A stretch of 64,000 bases of DNA from Gilvimarinus algae (GCF_030518215.1 NZ_JAULRT010000052.1:248001-312000), one strand, 5' to 3'; counted from the stretch's first letter, positions 18,353 through 28,682 are shown. Numbers and translations: made by a program. Notes: generated by a model from the letters alone, not told the origin.

Positions 18353-19555
18353 TTAGAGTCCGTGAGCACTGACAAAGTCGCGAATGCGTTTTGCCGCTTC
18401 AATGCACTCACTTTCGGTGGCTACCAATGCCATGCGCACATAGTGCTCGCCCGGGTTCAGACCGTCGCACTCGCGCGAGAGGTAAGCGCCTGGCAGTACG
18501 GTTACATTCTTTTCGGCAAACAACCTTCTGGCAAATTCCTCACCTGGCATTGACAGTCGGGGCCAGAGATAAAAGCCCGCCTGAGGTGCACTGACGTCGA
18601 GACAGTTATCGAGGATGCCGAGTACCGCGTCAAACTTGGCGCGGTAGGCATCGCGGTTTGCCAGAACATGGTCTTCATCAGACCAGGCCGCCATACTCGC
18701 CAGCTGCGCCGGTACCGGCATGGCGCAGCCGTGATAGGTGCGGTAGGTGAGAAATTTTTGCAGTATCCGGGCATCGCCGGCGACAAATCCAGAGCGCAGT
18801 CCCGGCAGATTCGAACGTTTCGAGAGGCTGTGGAATACGACACAGCGCTCAAAGTTGTCCCGGCCCATAGCACTGGCTGCCTGCAGCAGGCCCGGCGGTG
18901 GGCTGTTCTCATCGCGGTAGAGTTCGCTGTAGCACTCGTCTGAGGCAATCACAAAGTCGTAGCGCTCGGCAAGCTCGATCAGTGTTTGAAACTGCTCACA
19001 GGATATCACGGCGCCGGTGGGGTTTCCCGGTGTGCACAGGTACAGCAGTTGGCAGTCGCGCCAGACGGCTTCGGGCACCGCGCTGAAATCCGGGATAAAT
19101 TGATTGTCGGCCGTGCAGTTTAAAAAGTGCGGCCGGGCGCCGGCGAGAAAGGCAGCGCCTTCATAGATTTGATAGAAGGGATTGGGGCTCACCACCAGCG
19201 GGCGCGGCGCATCTCGGTTGATGACTGCCTGGGCGAAGGCGAAAAGCGCTTCGCGGGTGCCGTTCACGGGTAGCACCTGTGTCTCGGCATCCAGCGGCTT
19301 GGCGAGCGAAAAGCGTTTGCCGGCCCACTGGGCGATAGTGCTGCGCAGTTCAGGCAGGCCTTTGGTGGCCGGATAGTTGGCAAGCCTGCCGAGGTTTTCG
19401 CTCAACAGCCGCAGGACAAAAGCGGGCGGCTCGTGCTTTGGCTCGCCAATGGATAGCGCAATGTGCTCGAGTTCAGCCGGCGGCTGGCAACCGGCTTTTA
19501 GGGCCGCCAGTTTTTCAAAGGGGTAGGGGTGCAGTAAATCCAGATCGCTGTTCAT
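18353..19555 (-). CDS. dapC: Succinyldiaminopimelate transaminase
   Basis: A 400-residue class I/II PLP aminotransferase. It makes N-succinyl-diaminopimelate from the keto precursor in lysine synthesis. The PLP lysine lies in VFHSLSKRSNLPGLRSGFVAGD, and the substrate/cofactor motifs NPFYQIYEGA and PGNPTG are present. The ATG at 19555 begins MNSDLDLLHPYPFEKL, the usual DapC start. Its neighbours dapD and glnD support DapC over a generic aminotransferase. Confidence 0.93.
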   Translation of the reverse strand: MNSDLDLLHPYPFEKLAALKAGCQPPAELEHIALSIGEPKHEPPAFVLRLLSENLGRLANYPATKGLPELRSTIAQWAGKRFSLAKPLDAETQVLPVNGTREALFAFAQAVINRDAPRPLVVSPNPFYQIYEGAAFLAGARPHFLNCTADNQFIPDFSAVPEAVWRDCQLLYLCTPGNPTGAVISCEQFQTLIELAERYDFVIASDECYSELYRDENSPPPGLLQAASAMGRDNFERCVVFHSLSKRSNLPGLRSGFVAGDARILQKFLTYRTYHGCAMPVPAQLASMAAWSDEDHVLANRDAYRAKFDAVLGILDNCLDVSAPQAGFYLWPRLSMPGEEFARRLFAEKNVTVLPGAYLSRECDGLNPGEHYVRMALVATESECIEAAKRIRDFVSAHGL

Positions 19556-19568
19556 TCGCTGTCGGTCG

Positions 19569-22268
19569 TTAAAAGCCCGCCGCCTGGTCCACCCGGTCGT
19601 CCAGCTGGCGGCATATTTCTGCTTGCAGCTGCCGGCACAGTTGTGGGTCGGACAGGGGTTGGCCCTGGTTATCAGTGATAAAGAAGATGTCTTCCACCCG
19701 CTCACCGAGTGTGGCGATTTTGGCGTTTTGCAGGTGAAGGTCGAACTTGATAAACACCCGGCTGATGCAGGCGAGCAGCCCAGGGCGGTCCGGGCTGATG
19801 ACTTCCAGCAGGGTATAGCCGCTGATCATATCGTTGCGGATACTGGTGCGCGTGGGCATGTTGAAATGCTTGAGCCGGCGTGGCGTGCGCCGCACAACGA
19901 TATCGCGATACTCGTCCACCAGTGCCAGCTCTTTTTGCAGGGCATCGTGAATGTGTTTGAGCACACCCGGGTCGGTACCCACGGGTTCACCGTTTTGGTT
20001 TAGTACAAAAAACGTATCCAGAGTGTAACCGGACTTGGAGCTGTAGATGCGCGCATCCTGCACGTTGAGATTGAGCTGATCCAGGCCCGAGGCCATGGCG
20101 GCAAACACATTGTCGCGCCCTTTGCTGCGCACGAAAATCTGGGTGGCGCCCTCCAGCTCGCGGCTGGAGGTCTCCTGGATCAAGATCAGCGGCCCGTTTT
20201 CATCGCGGTGTTGCAAAATGGCCTCGGTATGCCAAGCGATATCGAGATAGGACTCGCGCAAAAAATATTCGTCGTTGACGTCCTCCCACAACTTGAGGCA
20301 CTGCTCGGTGCTGATGTTGTGGCGATTGAGACGTAAGATCGCGGCCTGTTGAGTTTCTTCAATCCAGTCCTGTTTGTCGATGGGGTTTTCCAGGCCCCGG
20401 CGCAACGCGCGCTTGGTCTCGAGGTACAGGGTGCGCATCAGGCTGGCACGCCAGGTATTCCACAAGTCCGGATTGGTGGCGTTGATATCGGCCACCGTCA
20501 GAGCGTAGAGGTAATCCAGGTGCATCTGGTCGCCCACGGTCAGGGCAAAATTGTGAATTACTTCCGGGTCGGAGATGTCCTGCTTTTGCGACACGGCAGA
20601 CATCAGCAGGTGCTTCTCTACCAGCCAGCTGATCAGCCGCGTTTCGCGCGGAGACAATTGATGGCGCGCGCTAAAATCCTCGGCATCCACTGCACCGAGG
20701 ATTGAGTGATCACCGCCTCGGCCCTTGGCGATATCGTGGTAAAGCCCGGCGACCAGCAGGGTTTCGATTTTCGGCAGTCGGCGCATCACATGCCAGGCGA
20801 CAGGGAAGTCTTCCCGCGCCTTGGGGAGCAAAAAGTTACAGAGGTTTTGCACCAGCAACAGTGTGTGTGCATCGACGGTATAAATATGAAAAAGGTCGTG
20901 CTGCATTTGACCTGTCACCCGGCCAAACTCTGGCAGGTACAATCCGAGAATGCCATAGCGCAGCATACGCTTTAGATTTTCAACCAGCTGGTCCGGGTAA
21001 CTGAACAGCTGTAGGAAGAGGTCAGTGTTGCGCGGATCGGTGCAAAAATCCTGGTCGATCAAGTGGCGGTTTTCCCGCATCAGGCGAATCGTTGATGCAC
21101 GCACGCCCTTGATGTCTGGGTTTTGCGCCATCAGCAGGAAAATTTCCAGCAGCGCCGATGGCGACTCTTCAAACACATAAATATGGGCGACTTCGATGTA
21201 ATCATCGCGGCGCTGAAAGCGTTCGTTGATCGGGGTGACGGTTTTCTTCACGCCCCGCTGCAAAATGGCTTCGTAGAGAAACTGCAAGAGCACATCGTTG
21301 AGTTCACGCAGTGACATGACCAGCCGGTAGTAGGTGTGCATAAACTGCTCAACGGCCAAGCTTTCGTCGGTATCTTTGTAGCCGAAGAGTTTGGCGAGCT
21401 CGCGTTGGTGATCAAACAGCAGGCGATCTTCAGGGCGATTGGCGATCATGTGCAGGCCGTAGCGCACGCGCCAGAGAAATTCCTCACCGTTTTGCAGCAG
21501 AGAAAATTCCTCTTCGGTGAAAAAGCCTTTGCCTTCGAGCTGTTTGAGGGTACGCACTTCAAAAAAGCGTTTGGCAACCCAGGCGATGGTTTGAATGTCC
21601 CTTAGGCCGCCGGGGGCGTTTTTGATGTTGGGTTCTAAGTTGTACTCGCTGTTTTTATATTTTTCGTGGCGCCGGTTTTGCTCGTCAAATTTGGCGCGAA
21701 AGAAATCGTCAGCCGGCCAGAGTTGATCCTGAGTCGTATAAGACAACAGCTCCACCCGCAGCGAAGGGTCGCCGACCAGAGTGCGGGACTCCATCAAATT
21801 GGTGGCCACGGTGATGTCGTCGCGGGCAATGGCCACACATTGGGCAACGGTGCGCACGCTGTGGCCGATTTCAAGCCCGATATCCCACAGCAGGGTCAGG
21901 AGCTTTTCCAGGTTGTCTCTGCACTGTGCCTCCAGACCCTCCTCAAGTAAGATGAGCAGGTCAATGTCGGAGTGAGGGTGCAGTTCACACCTGCCGTACC
22001 CGCCTACGGCTTCCAGGCTGATGCCCTCGGGCCAGTCGAACTGGTACCAGGCATAGTGCAGCAGGCAATCGACAAACAAAGCGCGCTCATGAATCAGTGC
22101 GCGTATGTCTTCGCCCTCGCGAAACCGTACATCAAACTGGGCGTTGGCCGCGGTGATGGCGTCTTTGAATACAGTAATGACCGGCTGATCCTCCAGAGCC
22201 CGGCGGAACCGGCTCTGGTCAAAGAAAAACAGCGGACGGGTAAAGTAGGGCAGGCTCTCAGGGGCCAT
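19569..22268 (-). CDS. glnD: [Protein-PII] uridylyltransferase
   Basis: 899 residues with the full GlnD order: nucleotidyltransferase domain (VGGYGRCELHPHSDIDLLIL near residue 95), the helical GlnE-linked domain, an HD domain (LYHDIAKGRGGDHS) and two C-terminal ACT domains that sense glutamine. It uridylylates PII at low nitrogen and reverses this when glutamine is high. The map stop is 3 bases upstream, so map-glnD are co-transcribed, as in many gammaproteobacteria. Confidence 0.97.
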   Translation of the reverse strand: MAPESLPYFTRPLFFFDQSRFRRALEDQPVITVFKDAITAANAQFDVRFREGEDIRALIHERALFVDCLLHYAWYQFDWPEGISLEAVGGYGRCELHPHSDIDLLILLEEGLEAQCRDNLEKLLTLLWDIGLEIGHSVRTVAQCVAIARDDITVATNLMESRTLVGDPSLRVELLSYTTQDQLWPADDFFRAKFDEQNRRHEKYKNSEYNLEPNIKNAPGGLRDIQTIAWVAKRFFEVRTLKQLEGKGFFTEEEFSLLQNGEEFLWRVRYGLHMIANRPEDRLLFDHQRELAKLFGYKDTDESLAVEQFMHTYYRLVMSLRELNDVLLQFLYEAILQRGVKKTVTPINERFQRRDDYIEVAHIYVFEESPSALLEIFLLMAQNPDIKGVRASTIRLMRENRHLIDQDFCTDPRNTDLFLQLFSYPDQLVENLKRMLRYGILGLYLPEFGRVTGQMQHDLFHIYTVDAHTLLLVQNLCNFLLPKAREDFPVAWHVMRRLPKIETLLVAGLYHDIAKGRGGDHSILGAVDAEDFSARHQLSPRETRLISWLVEKHLLMSAVSQKQDISDPEVIHNFALTVGDQMHLDYLYALTVADINATNPDLWNTWRASLMRTLYLETKRALRRGLENPIDKQDWIEETQQAAILRLNRHNISTEQCLKLWEDVNDEYFLRESYLDIAWHTEAILQHRDENGPLILIQETSSRELEGATQIFVRSKGRDNVFAAMASGLDQLNLNVQDARIYSSKSGYTLDTFFVLNQNGEPVGTDPGVLKHIHDALQKELALVDEYRDIVVRRTPRRLKHFNMPTRTSIRNDMISGYTLLEVISPDRPGLLACISRVFIKFDLHLQNAKIATLGERVEDIFFITDNQGQPLSDPQLCRQLQAEICRQLDDRVDQAAGF

Positions 22269-22271
22269 GGA

Positions 22272-23042
22272 TCAGAATGACTCCTCGGTCCGCGCGGTCA
22301 ATACTTCAACGCCGTCGGCAGTAACGGCCAGGGTATGCTCCCACTGGGCGGAGAGGCGTCCGTCTTTGGTTTCTACGGTCCAGCCGTCGCGCTTGAGTTT
22401 GGTTTGCGGCTTGCCGGCGTTGATCATTGGCTCAATGGTAAAGGTCATGCCCTCTTTGAGCTCAAAGCCCGTGCCGGCGCGGCCGTAGTGCAGCACCTGA
22501 GGCTCTTCGTGAAACACTGTGCCTATGCCGTGCCCGCAGTACTCGCGCACCACCGAGTAGTAGTTGGATTCGGCGTGCTTTTGGATGACCTCGCCGATGT
22601 CGCCCAGCCGACAGCCGGGTTTAACCAGTGCTATGCCCTTATAGAGGCACTCCTGAGTGACCTCTACCAGCCGCTTGGCGTGGGGGGCGGGCTCGCCGAC
22701 AAAGTACATTTTACTGGTGTCGCCGTGGTAGCCATCGAAAATCACAGTGACGTCGATGTTGATGATATCGCCGTTTTTCAGGATTTTCTTTTCCGACGGG
22801 ATGCCGTGGCAAATGACCTGATTGACAGAGGTGCAAACGGATTTTGGGAAGCCGCGGTAACCCAAGCAGGCGGGAATGGCTTTTTGTTCATCGACGATAT
22901 AGTCGTGGCAGATTTTATCCAGCTCGGCGGTGGTGACGCCAGCCTGAACGTGGGGTTCGATCATTTCCAGCACTTCGGCGGCCATACGGCCAGCTACGCG
23001 CATTTTGGCAATGTCTTCGGGCGTTTTAATGGATACGGTCAT
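22272..23042 (-). CDS. map: Methionine aminopeptidase, type I
   Basis: 256 residues that remove the N-terminal Met from nascent proteins. Metal-binding residues are seen in DIINIDVTVIFDGYHGDTSKM (two Asp), GHGIGTVFHEEP (His and Glu) and the final Glu near residue 235. Length and sequence match E. coli-type Map. The usual divergent partner rpsB is nearby, but uxuA lies between. Confidence 0.98.
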   Translation of the reverse strand: MTVSIKTPEDIAKMRVAGRMAAEVLEMIEPHVQAGVTTAELDKICHDYIVDEQKAIPACLGYRGFPKSVCTSVNQVICHGIPSEKKILKNGDIINIDVTVIFDGYHGDTSKMYFVGEPAPHAKRLVEVTQECLYKGIALVKPGCRLGDIGEVIQKHAESNYYSVVREYCGHGIGTVFHEEPQVLHYGRAGTGFELKEGMTFTIEPMINAGKPQTKLKRDGWTVETKDGRLSAQWEHTLAVTADGVEVLTARTEESF

Positions 23043-23107
23043 GCTGTCTCGCTTGTGATGCCCGCGGAGCGGACCACTGGGATCAAAACCGTTAGTTTAA
23101 CCGATAG

Positions 23108-23132
23108 GCGGCCGGGACTACAGCCCGGCCGC
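23108..23132 (-). terminator. Hairpin downstream of uxuA
   Basis: GCGGCCGGG (23108-23116) and CCCGGCCGC (23124-23132) form a perfect 9-bp stem with a 7-base loop. It lies 14 bases past the uxuA stop and before map. There is no strong U-run, so it is a probable terminator or partial attenuator separating uxuA from the map-glnD unit. Confidence 0.55.
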
Positions 23133-23145
23133 TGTTTGGCGGGCG

Positions 23146-24333
23146 TCAAGCACGCTGCGCCAGGGCCTCAAGTGTATGGATCACGCCGCGCAGCTCCGCC
23201 AGTCCGCGCATGCGTCCGGCGTAGGAATAACCAGGGTTGATACCGGCCTTGCCGATTTCATCGCCCATCAGGTGGCCGTGGTCCGGACGCATGGCGATGG
23301 GGGGCAGGCTGCTGCCAGAGCTCTTGCGGCGGCGCTCCTCGCTGAGCAGTGCGTCAATCAGCCCCACCATATCGTTGTCGCCGTCCAGGTGATCGGACTC
23401 GTAAAAAGAGCCATCGGCCTCGCGCTTGATGTTGCGCAGGTGGACAAAATAGATGTTGTCGCCAAACTCGTGCACCATGCTCACCAGATCGTTGTCGCCT
23501 CGTGCGCCGTAGGAGCCGGCGCAGAGGGTCAGTCCATTGGCGGGGCTTTTGGCGGCGGCCAGCAGAGCGCGGGCGTCATCTTGCGTGGAGACCACCCGGG
23601 GCAGGCCAAACAGGGAAAACGGCGGATCGTCCGGGTGAATGGCAAGGCGCACACCCACCTCCTCGGCTACGGGTACCACCTCGCGCAAAAAGGCAAAGAG
23701 GTTGGCGCGCATGCCCTCATCGCCCAGGGCGATAAACTCGGCAATGGCGGCGCGTATACCCTCTCTGTCGTAGCTGCCCTCACCGCCGGGTAGGCCGGCA
23801 ATGATGTTTTTCTCCAACAGCTCTTTTTCCTGCGCACTCATGGCTTCCAGCCGTGCTCGAGCACGCTCGAGTACCTCGGGCTGGTAATCTTGTTCGGCGC
23901 CGTCGCGCTGCAGGATGTAAACGTCGTAGGCGGCAAAGTCGCTCATCTCAAAGCGCAGGGCCTGAGAGTGGTTGGGCAGGGTGTAAGACAGATTGGTGCG
24001 GGTCCAGTCCACCACCGGCATAAAGTTGTAGCAGACATCGTAAACGCCGGCTTCGGCTACGTTTCGCAGCGATTGCTGGTAGTTGGCGATGTGGCGCTGA
24101 TAGTCGCCGGTGCGGGTCTTGATGTCGTTGTGCAGGGGAATGCTCTCAATCACGCTCCACTCCAGGCCCGCGGCCTCGATCTCGGCTTTTCTGGCACGAA
24201 TCTCCTCGAGAGGCCATACCTCGCCGGTGGGAATGTGATGCAGTGAGGTGACGATCCCCGTGGCACCCGCCTGGCGGATGTTGGACAGGGTGACGGTATC
24301 CTTGGGGCCGAACCAGCGCCAGGTTTCTTTCAT
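23146..24333 (-). CDS. uxuA: Mannonate dehydratase
   Basis: 395 residues, from MKETWRWFGPKDTVTL, close to the E. coli UxuA opening. The enzyme dehydrates D-mannonate to 2-keto-3-deoxygluconate in glucuronate catabolism. Conserved stretches include TSLHHIPTGEVWPLEEI, LAIHPDDPP and MRPDHGHLMGDE, with the metal-binding His and Asp residues. The ATG at 24333 is preferred over one 24 bases upstream on homology. No other hexuronate genes are near; its position between map and rpsB is unusual. Confidence 0.94.
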   Translation of the reverse strand: MKETWRWFGPKDTVTLSNIRQAGATGIVTSLHHIPTGEVWPLEEIRARKAEIEAAGLEWSVIESIPLHNDIKTRTGDYQRHIANYQQSLRNVAEAGVYDVCYNFMPVVDWTRTNLSYTLPNHSQALRFEMSDFAAYDVYILQRDGAEQDYQPEVLERARARLEAMSAQEKELLEKNIIAGLPGGEGSYDREGIRAAIAEFIALGDEGMRANLFAFLREVVPVAEEVGVRLAIHPDDPPFSLFGLPRVVSTQDDARALLAAAKSPANGLTLCAGSYGARGDNDLVSMVHEFGDNIYFVHLRNIKREADGSFYESDHLDGDNDMVGLIDALLSEERRRKSSGSSLPPIAMRPDHGHLMGDEIGKAGINPGYSYAGRMRGLAELRGVIHTLEALAQRA

Positions 24334-24437
24334 AGTGGGCCTCTGTGGGGTAGTCATGGCATGTCGTTATGGCGGTTATCTTAGGGGCGCGCGCCTTGCG
24401 GGTAAAGGGTTGTTTGCCCTTCTGGAGTGTGCCGGGC

Positions 24438-24466
24438 TTTCACTCGAGCTCTTGATGTGGTATAAA
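24438..24466 (+). promoter_or_regulatory. Candidate rpsB promoter with GC-rich discriminator
   Basis: TTTCAC (24438-24443), a 17-base spacer and TATAAA (24461-24466) are followed by GCGCGCC, a GC-rich discriminator typical of stringently controlled ribosomal promoters. It gives a leader of about 150 bases, in which S2 autoregulation could act. The evidence is motif-based. Confidence 0.45.
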
Positions 24467-24619
24467 GCGCGCCTCCTGCGCAAGTGGTCCGTTTTTTGGC
24501 TGGCCCTGGCAGGGTATTTACTTAAACGTCACACATATACCGACACGCTCAGTCTGGGTGCCCGCAAGGGTTGGCTGGTGGGGTATATGGAGGCCTAACC
24601 CGATACACAGGAACACACT

Positions 24620-25363
24620 ATGCCTACTGTAAGCATGCGCGATATGCTGCAAGCCGGTGTCCATTTTGGTCACCAAACCCGCTACTGGAACCCAAAGATG
24701 GGTCGCTACATCTTTGGTGCTCGCAACAAGATTCATATTATCAACCTTGAGCACACGGTACCGGCGTTCAATGAAACTCTGGAGCTGGTCAAGCAAATGG
24801 CCTCCCAGAAAAAGAAAATTCTGTTCGTAGGCACCAAGCGTGCGGCTCAGAAAATTGTTAAAGAGCAAGCCGATCGTGTGGGTATGCCCTACGTTAGTCA
24901 CCGCTGGTTGGGCGGCATGCTCACCAACTACAAGACCATCCGTGCTTCAATCCGCCGCTACCGCGAGCTGGAAGCCCAGTCTCAGGACGGTACTTTCGCC
25001 AAGCTGACCAAAAAAGAAGCTCTGATGCGCACCCGTGATATGGAGAAGCTTGAGCGCTCCATCGGTGGTATCAAGGACATGGGTGGTCTTCCTGACGCGC
25101 TGTTCGTTGTCGATGTGGACCACGAGCGTATCGCTGTACAGGAAGCCAATAAGCTGGGCGTGCCTGTGATTGGTGTGGTGGATACCAACTCCGACCCCGA
25201 TGGCATCGACTATGTTATCCCTGGTAACGATGACGCTATCCGCGCCGTTCGTCTGTACGTGACCGCCATCGCCGACGCCTGCGCCGAAGGCGCCGCTCAA
25301 GCGCAAGCCGTACCGAACAAAGACGAGTATGTCGCCGCTGACGGTGAAGCTGCTGCGGAGTAA
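24620..25363 (+). CDS. rpsB: 30S ribosomal protein S2
   Basis: 247 residues beginning [25 protein letters not shown], the canonical bacterial S2 start, with [14 protein letters not shown] and [26 protein letters not shown] further on. S2 joins the small subunit late, near the mRNA exit. It is followed by tsf, the standard operon, with a terminator-like hairpin between the two. Confidence 0.99.
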   Translation: MPTVSMRDMLQAGVHFGHQTRYWNPKMGRYIFGARNKIHIINLEHTVPAFNETLELVKQMASQKKKILFVGTKRAAQKIVKEQADRVGMPYVSHRWLGGMLTNYKTIRASIRRYRELEAQSQDGTFAKLTKKEALMRTRDMEKLERSIGGIKDMGGLPDALFVVDVDHERIAVQEANKLGVPVIGVVDTNSDPDGIDYVIPGNDDAIRAVRLYVTAIADACAEGAAQAQAVPNKDEYVAADGEAAAE

Positions 25364-25403
25364 TGCCGCGAGCTTGTAACTTTTAAGCAGTAAAGTGCGA
25401 CAC

Positions 25404-25437
25404 AAAAGGGGTGGGCCTACCGGTTTGCCCCTTTTTT
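25404..25437 (+). terminator. Attenuating hairpin between rpsB and tsf
   Basis: AAAAGGGG (25404-25411) pairs with CCCCTTTT (25428-25435), followed by more T residues, 35 bases before tsf. A partial terminator in this gap is known in other gammaproteobacteria and would lower tsf relative to rpsB. Confidence 0.7.
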
Positions 25438-25471
25438 CAATAGACATCTGGAAAATCGAGAGGACAGATAA

Positions 25472-26341
25472 ATGGCAGCTATCTCTGCTTCACTGGTAAA
25501 AGAACTGCGCGAACGCACCGGCCTTGGCATGATGGAATGTAAAAAGGCACTGGCGGAAGTCGATGGCGATATCGATCAGGCCATTGAAAACCTGCGCAAG
25601 GCCAGTGGCCTGAAAGCCTCCAAAAAAGCTGGCCGTACCGCCGCCGATGGTGTTGTCAGTGCCAAAGTGGCTGACGACAACAGTTATGCCGTTATCGTTG
25701 AAGTTAACAGCGAAACTGATTTTGTGGCGCGTGACGAGGGTTTCCTCGGCTTCGTAAACACTGTCGTCGAGAAGGCTTTTGCCGACAAGCAGCAGGACGT
25801 GGCGGCCTTGATGGCCGGTGAGCTGGAATCAGCCCGCGAAGCGCTGGTGCAAAAAATAGGCGAGAACATTGGCGTGCGTCGTGTTGCCCTGATTGAGGGT
25901 GGTCTGGTTGACGTTTATGTTCACTCCAACAACCGTATCGCCTCAGCGGTGCAGCTCAGCGGTGGTAGCGCCGAGTTGGCTCGCGATATCGCCATGCACA
26001 TCGCCGCGGTTAACCCTCAAGTGGTCAAGCCCGAAGATATGCCGGCCGATGTGGTTGAGAAGGAAAAAGAAATCATCCGCGCTCAGCCCGACATGGAAGG
26101 CAAGCCCGCCGAAATCGTTGAAAAGATGATGGGTGGGCGGATCAACAAGTTCCTCAAAGAGGGCAGCTTGATTGAGCAACCGTTTGTGAAAAACCCGGAA
26201 GTGACCGTTGGCAAACTGGCGAAAGACGCTGGCGCCTCTGTCGAGAGCTTCACCCGCTTTGAAGTGGGCGAGGGCATCGAGAAAGAAGAAACGGATTTTG
26301 CTGCCGAAGTCGCCGCCCAGGTGGCTGCTTCCAAAGGCTAA
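25472..26341 (+). CDS. tsf: Translation elongation factor Ts
   Basis: 289 residues with the N-terminal UBA-like module containing [20 protein letters not shown] and the core [10 protein letters not shown] motif that contacts EF-Tu. EF-Ts releases GDP from EF-Tu. It closes the rpsB-tsf operon at a strong terminator. Confidence 0.99.
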   Translation: MAAISASLVKELRERTGLGMMECKKALAEVDGDIDQAIENLRKASGLKASKKAGRTAADGVVSAKVADDNSYAVIVEVNSETDFVARDEGFLGFVNTVVEKAFADKQQDVAALMAGELESAREALVQKIGENIGVRRVALIEGGLVDVYVHSNNRIASAVQLSGGSAELARDIAMHIAAVNPQVVKPEDMPADVVEKEKEIIRAQPDMEGKPAEIVEKMMGGRINKFLKEGSLIEQPFVKNPEVTVGKLAKDAGASVESFTRFEVGEGIEKEETDFAAEVAAQVAASKG

Positions 26342-26392
26342 ATCCCCGGGGTTTGTACCCCGCGCTCCGGCAATCAGTGCCGGGCACCCCAA

Positions 26393-26426
26393 AAAAGGAG
26401 GCCGGATACCCATCCGGCCTCCTTTT
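26393..26426. terminator. Strong intrinsic terminator after tsf
   Basis: AAAAGGAGGCCGGAT (26393-26407) and ATCCGGCCTCCTTTT (26412-26426) form a perfect 15-bp stem with loop ACCC and T residues after it. With A and T tracts on both sides it can act in either direction. It separates rpsB-tsf from the pyrH operon. Confidence 0.92.
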
Positions 26427-26474
26427 GTTGTAAACTGCCCCCCGTTTTAGCCCCAGCCCTGCAGGAGACCCGCC

Positions 26475-27218
26475 ATGCCCAATTCCCGAGACAAGAAATA
26501 CAAGCGTATCCTGCTAAAACTCAGCGGTGAAGAGCTCATGGGGGCTGAGGGCTTTGGAATCGATCCCAAGGTGCTGGACAAAATGGCGCTGGAGATTGGC
26601 CAGCTGGTGGGCATTGGCGTGCAAGTGGGTCTTGTGATTGGGGGCGGCAATCTCTTTCGGGGGGCCGCCCTGAACGCGGCGGGCCTGGATCGGGTTACCG
26701 GGGACCACATGGGTATGCTGGCGACCGTGATGAACGCGCTGGCCATGCGCGATGCCCTTGAGCGCTCCAATATTTCTTCCCGTGTGATGTCGGCCATTCC
26801 CATGAGTGGGATCGTCGAACACTACGACCGTCGCCATGCCATACGGTGCCTGAATGCCGGCGAAGTGGTGATTTTTGCTGCAGGCACTGGCAATCCGTTT
26901 TTTACCACCGACTCGGCCGCCTGTCTGCGCGGTATTGAGGTCGAGGCGGATATCGTCCTGAAGGCAACAAAGGTGGACGGTGTCTATACGGCCGATCCGA
27001 TGAAGGTGGCTGATGCCACCAAGTACGAGCGTCTGACCTATGACAAGGTGCTGGAGGAAAAGCTGGGTGTGATGGATTTAACGGCTATTTGTTTATGCCG
27101 TGAGCACGAGATGCCGGTTAGGGTGTTTCGTATGAACAAAAGCGGTGCTTTGCTGAACATCGTGGTGGGCAGCAACGAAGGCACTTTGATTGAGGAGGGT
27201 AGTCCCCATGCTGAATGA
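26475..27218 (+). CDS. pyrH: UMP kinase
   Basis: 247 residues of the amino-acid-kinase fold, with [14 protein letters not shown] and [12 protein letters not shown], the bacterial UMP kinase signature. It phosphorylates UMP to UDP and is allosterically controlled by UTP and GTP. AGGAG precedes the ATG. The stop overlaps the frr start, so the two are translationally coupled. Confidence 0.98.
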   Translation: MPNSRDKKYKRILLKLSGEELMGAEGFGIDPKVLDKMALEIGQLVGIGVQVGLVIGGGNLFRGAALNAAGLDRVTGDHMGMLATVMNALAMRDALERSNISSRVMSAIPMSGIVEHYDRRHAIRCLNAGEVVIFAAGTGNPFFTTDSAACLRGIEVEADIVLKATKVDGVYTADPMKVADATKYERLTYDKVLEEKLGVMDLTAICLCREHEMPVRVFRMNKSGALLNIVVGSNEGTLIEEGSPHAE

Positions 27219-27765
27219 TCTGAAAAAAGACGCCGAAGAGAGAATGAAAAAAGCCCTGCAGGCGATGGGCAATAACATGAATAAAATTCGCACCGGGCGC
27301 GCTCACCCTAGTCTGCTCGATGGTATTACGGTGTCTTACTACGGGACCGACACGCCCCTGTCGCAAGTGGCCAACGTTATGGTCGAGGACGCGCGCACAC
27401 TGTCTATCAAGCCCTGGGAAAAGCAACTGGTGCCGGATATCGAAAAAGCTATTATGAAGTCCGATCTGGGGCTCAACCCGTCAACATCTGGTGACAACAT
27501 CCGCATCCCCCTGCCGGCGCTGACCGAAGAGACCCGCAAAGGCTACATTAAGCAGGCGAAAGCCGAAGCCGAGAATGGTCGGGTGGCGATTCGCAACGTT
27601 CGCCGCGATGTACTGTCCGATGTAAAGGCCTTACTCAAAGATAAGGAAATCTCAGAGGATGAAGAGCGCCGTGCACAGGACGATGTGCAGAAAATTACTG
27701 ACAAGTACGTGGCTGAGGTGGACAAGGTTCTGAGCCAGAAAGAAGAAGAGCTGATGACCGTATAA
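27208..27765 (+). CDS. frr: Ribosome recycling factor
   Basis: 185 residues, the standard RRF length, with [17 protein letters not shown] and the long alpha-helical arms. It splits post-termination ribosomes with EF-G. The ATG at 27208 overlaps the end of pyrH by 11 bases and has AGGAGGG upstream, which fixes the start. Confidence 0.98.
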   Translation: MLNDLKKDAEERMKKALQAMGNNMNKIRTGRAHPSLLDGITVSYYGTDTPLSQVANVMVEDARTLSIKPWEKQLVPDIEKAIMKSDLGLNPSTSGDNIRIPLPALTEETRKGYIKQAKAEAENGRVAIRNVRRDVLSDVKALLKDKEISEDEERRAQDDVQKITDKYVAEVDKVLSQKEEELMTV

Positions 27766-27771
27766 CGGTCT

Positions 27772-27790
27772 GCCGGCCGTAAAGGCCGGC
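27772..27790 (+). terminator. Hairpin after frr
   Basis: GCCGGCC (27772-27778) and GGCCGGC (27784-27790) form a 7-bp GC stem with loop GTAAA, just past the frr stop. There is no T-tract. It probably trims or partly terminates the pyrH-frr transcript before uppS. Confidence 0.45.
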
Positions 27791-27923
27791 GTATAAGACG
27801 ATAAAAAGCCTGTGCGTTTTTCAGTCGTTGCGGGAGCTGCCCAAGTGCCCGGGCTCGCTCCCTGTGCTGACAAGTGAGAGTACGGGACCACCAATGGGCT
27901 TGTTTTTTGCCCAGGAGCTTTGA

Positions 27924-28682
27924 GTGACTGACAGCTTGTTACGTCATATTGCCATCATTATGGACGGCAACAACCGCTGGGCTAAGCAGCGGAGCTTGTC
28001 TGGCATTGCCGGTCATCGCGAAGGTGTCGAGCGCATCCGGGATGTGATGGCGGCGTGTCAGGAACTCGGTGTCGAGGTACTGACGCTGTTTGCCTTTAGC
28101 AGTGAGAATTGGAAGCGTCCAGCTCGCGAGGTGGACGCCCTGATGTCGCTGTTTCAGGTGTACCTGAAAAAGGAAGCCCGCCTGTTGAAAAAGCGCGGTG
28201 TGCGGTTAAAAGTGGTCGGCAGTCGCGAGCGCTTTAGCAAAGCCTTGAACAGCGCCATTGTTGCCGCCGAACAGCTCACCAACGTGCCCGAGGCAAAGAC
28301 AACACTGGTGATTGCGGCGGATTACGGCGGCCGTTGGGACATTGCCCAGGCTGCAGCGCGGCTGGCCGAAGCGGTGGCCAGTGGTCATCTGCAGGCCAGC
28401 GAGATTGACGAGCACCGCTTTGCCGAGTACACCTCTTTGGCGGGTTTGCCCGAGCTTGACCTGCTGATTCGCACCGGTGGCGAACACCGTATCAGTAACT
28501 TTGTGCTCTGGCAGGCGGCTTACGCCGAGCTGTACTTTTCTCCCGCGCTCTGGCCTGATTTTAATGGCGATATGCTCAAGGCTGCTGCCGATAATTTCTA
28601 TCAGCGCCAGCGGCGTTTTGGCCGCACCGCCGAGCAGTGTGCTGAGCCATCACTGGGGCAGGGCGGGAGTTCTCATGCTTAG
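27924..28682 (+). CDS. uppS: Undecaprenyl diphosphate synthase
   Basis: 252 residues of the cis-prenyltransferase family, with the diphosphate-binding IIMDGNNRWAKQR and FAFSSENWKRP. It makes C55-PP, the lipid carrier for peptidoglycan and O-antigen. The GTG start follows AGGAG at good spacing. The last 8 bases overlap the cdsA start, indicating coupling. Confidence 0.98.
   Translation: MTDSLLRHIAIIMDGNNRWAKQRSLSGIAGHREGVERIRDVMAACQELGVEVLTLFAFSSENWKRPAREVDALMSLFQVYLKKEARLLKKRGVRLKVVGSRERFSKALNSAIVAAEQLTNVPEAKTTLVIAADYGGRWDIAQAAARLAEAVASGHLQASEIDEHRFAEYTSLAGLPELDLLIRTGGEHRISNFVLWQAAYAELYFSPALWPDFNGDMLKAAADNFYQRQRRFGRTAEQCAEPSLGQGGSSHA

Noticed and set aside
24248-24598. Rightward open frame before rpsB
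   Set aside because: Overlaps uxuA and the rpsB promoter and leader; its product is not recognisable.
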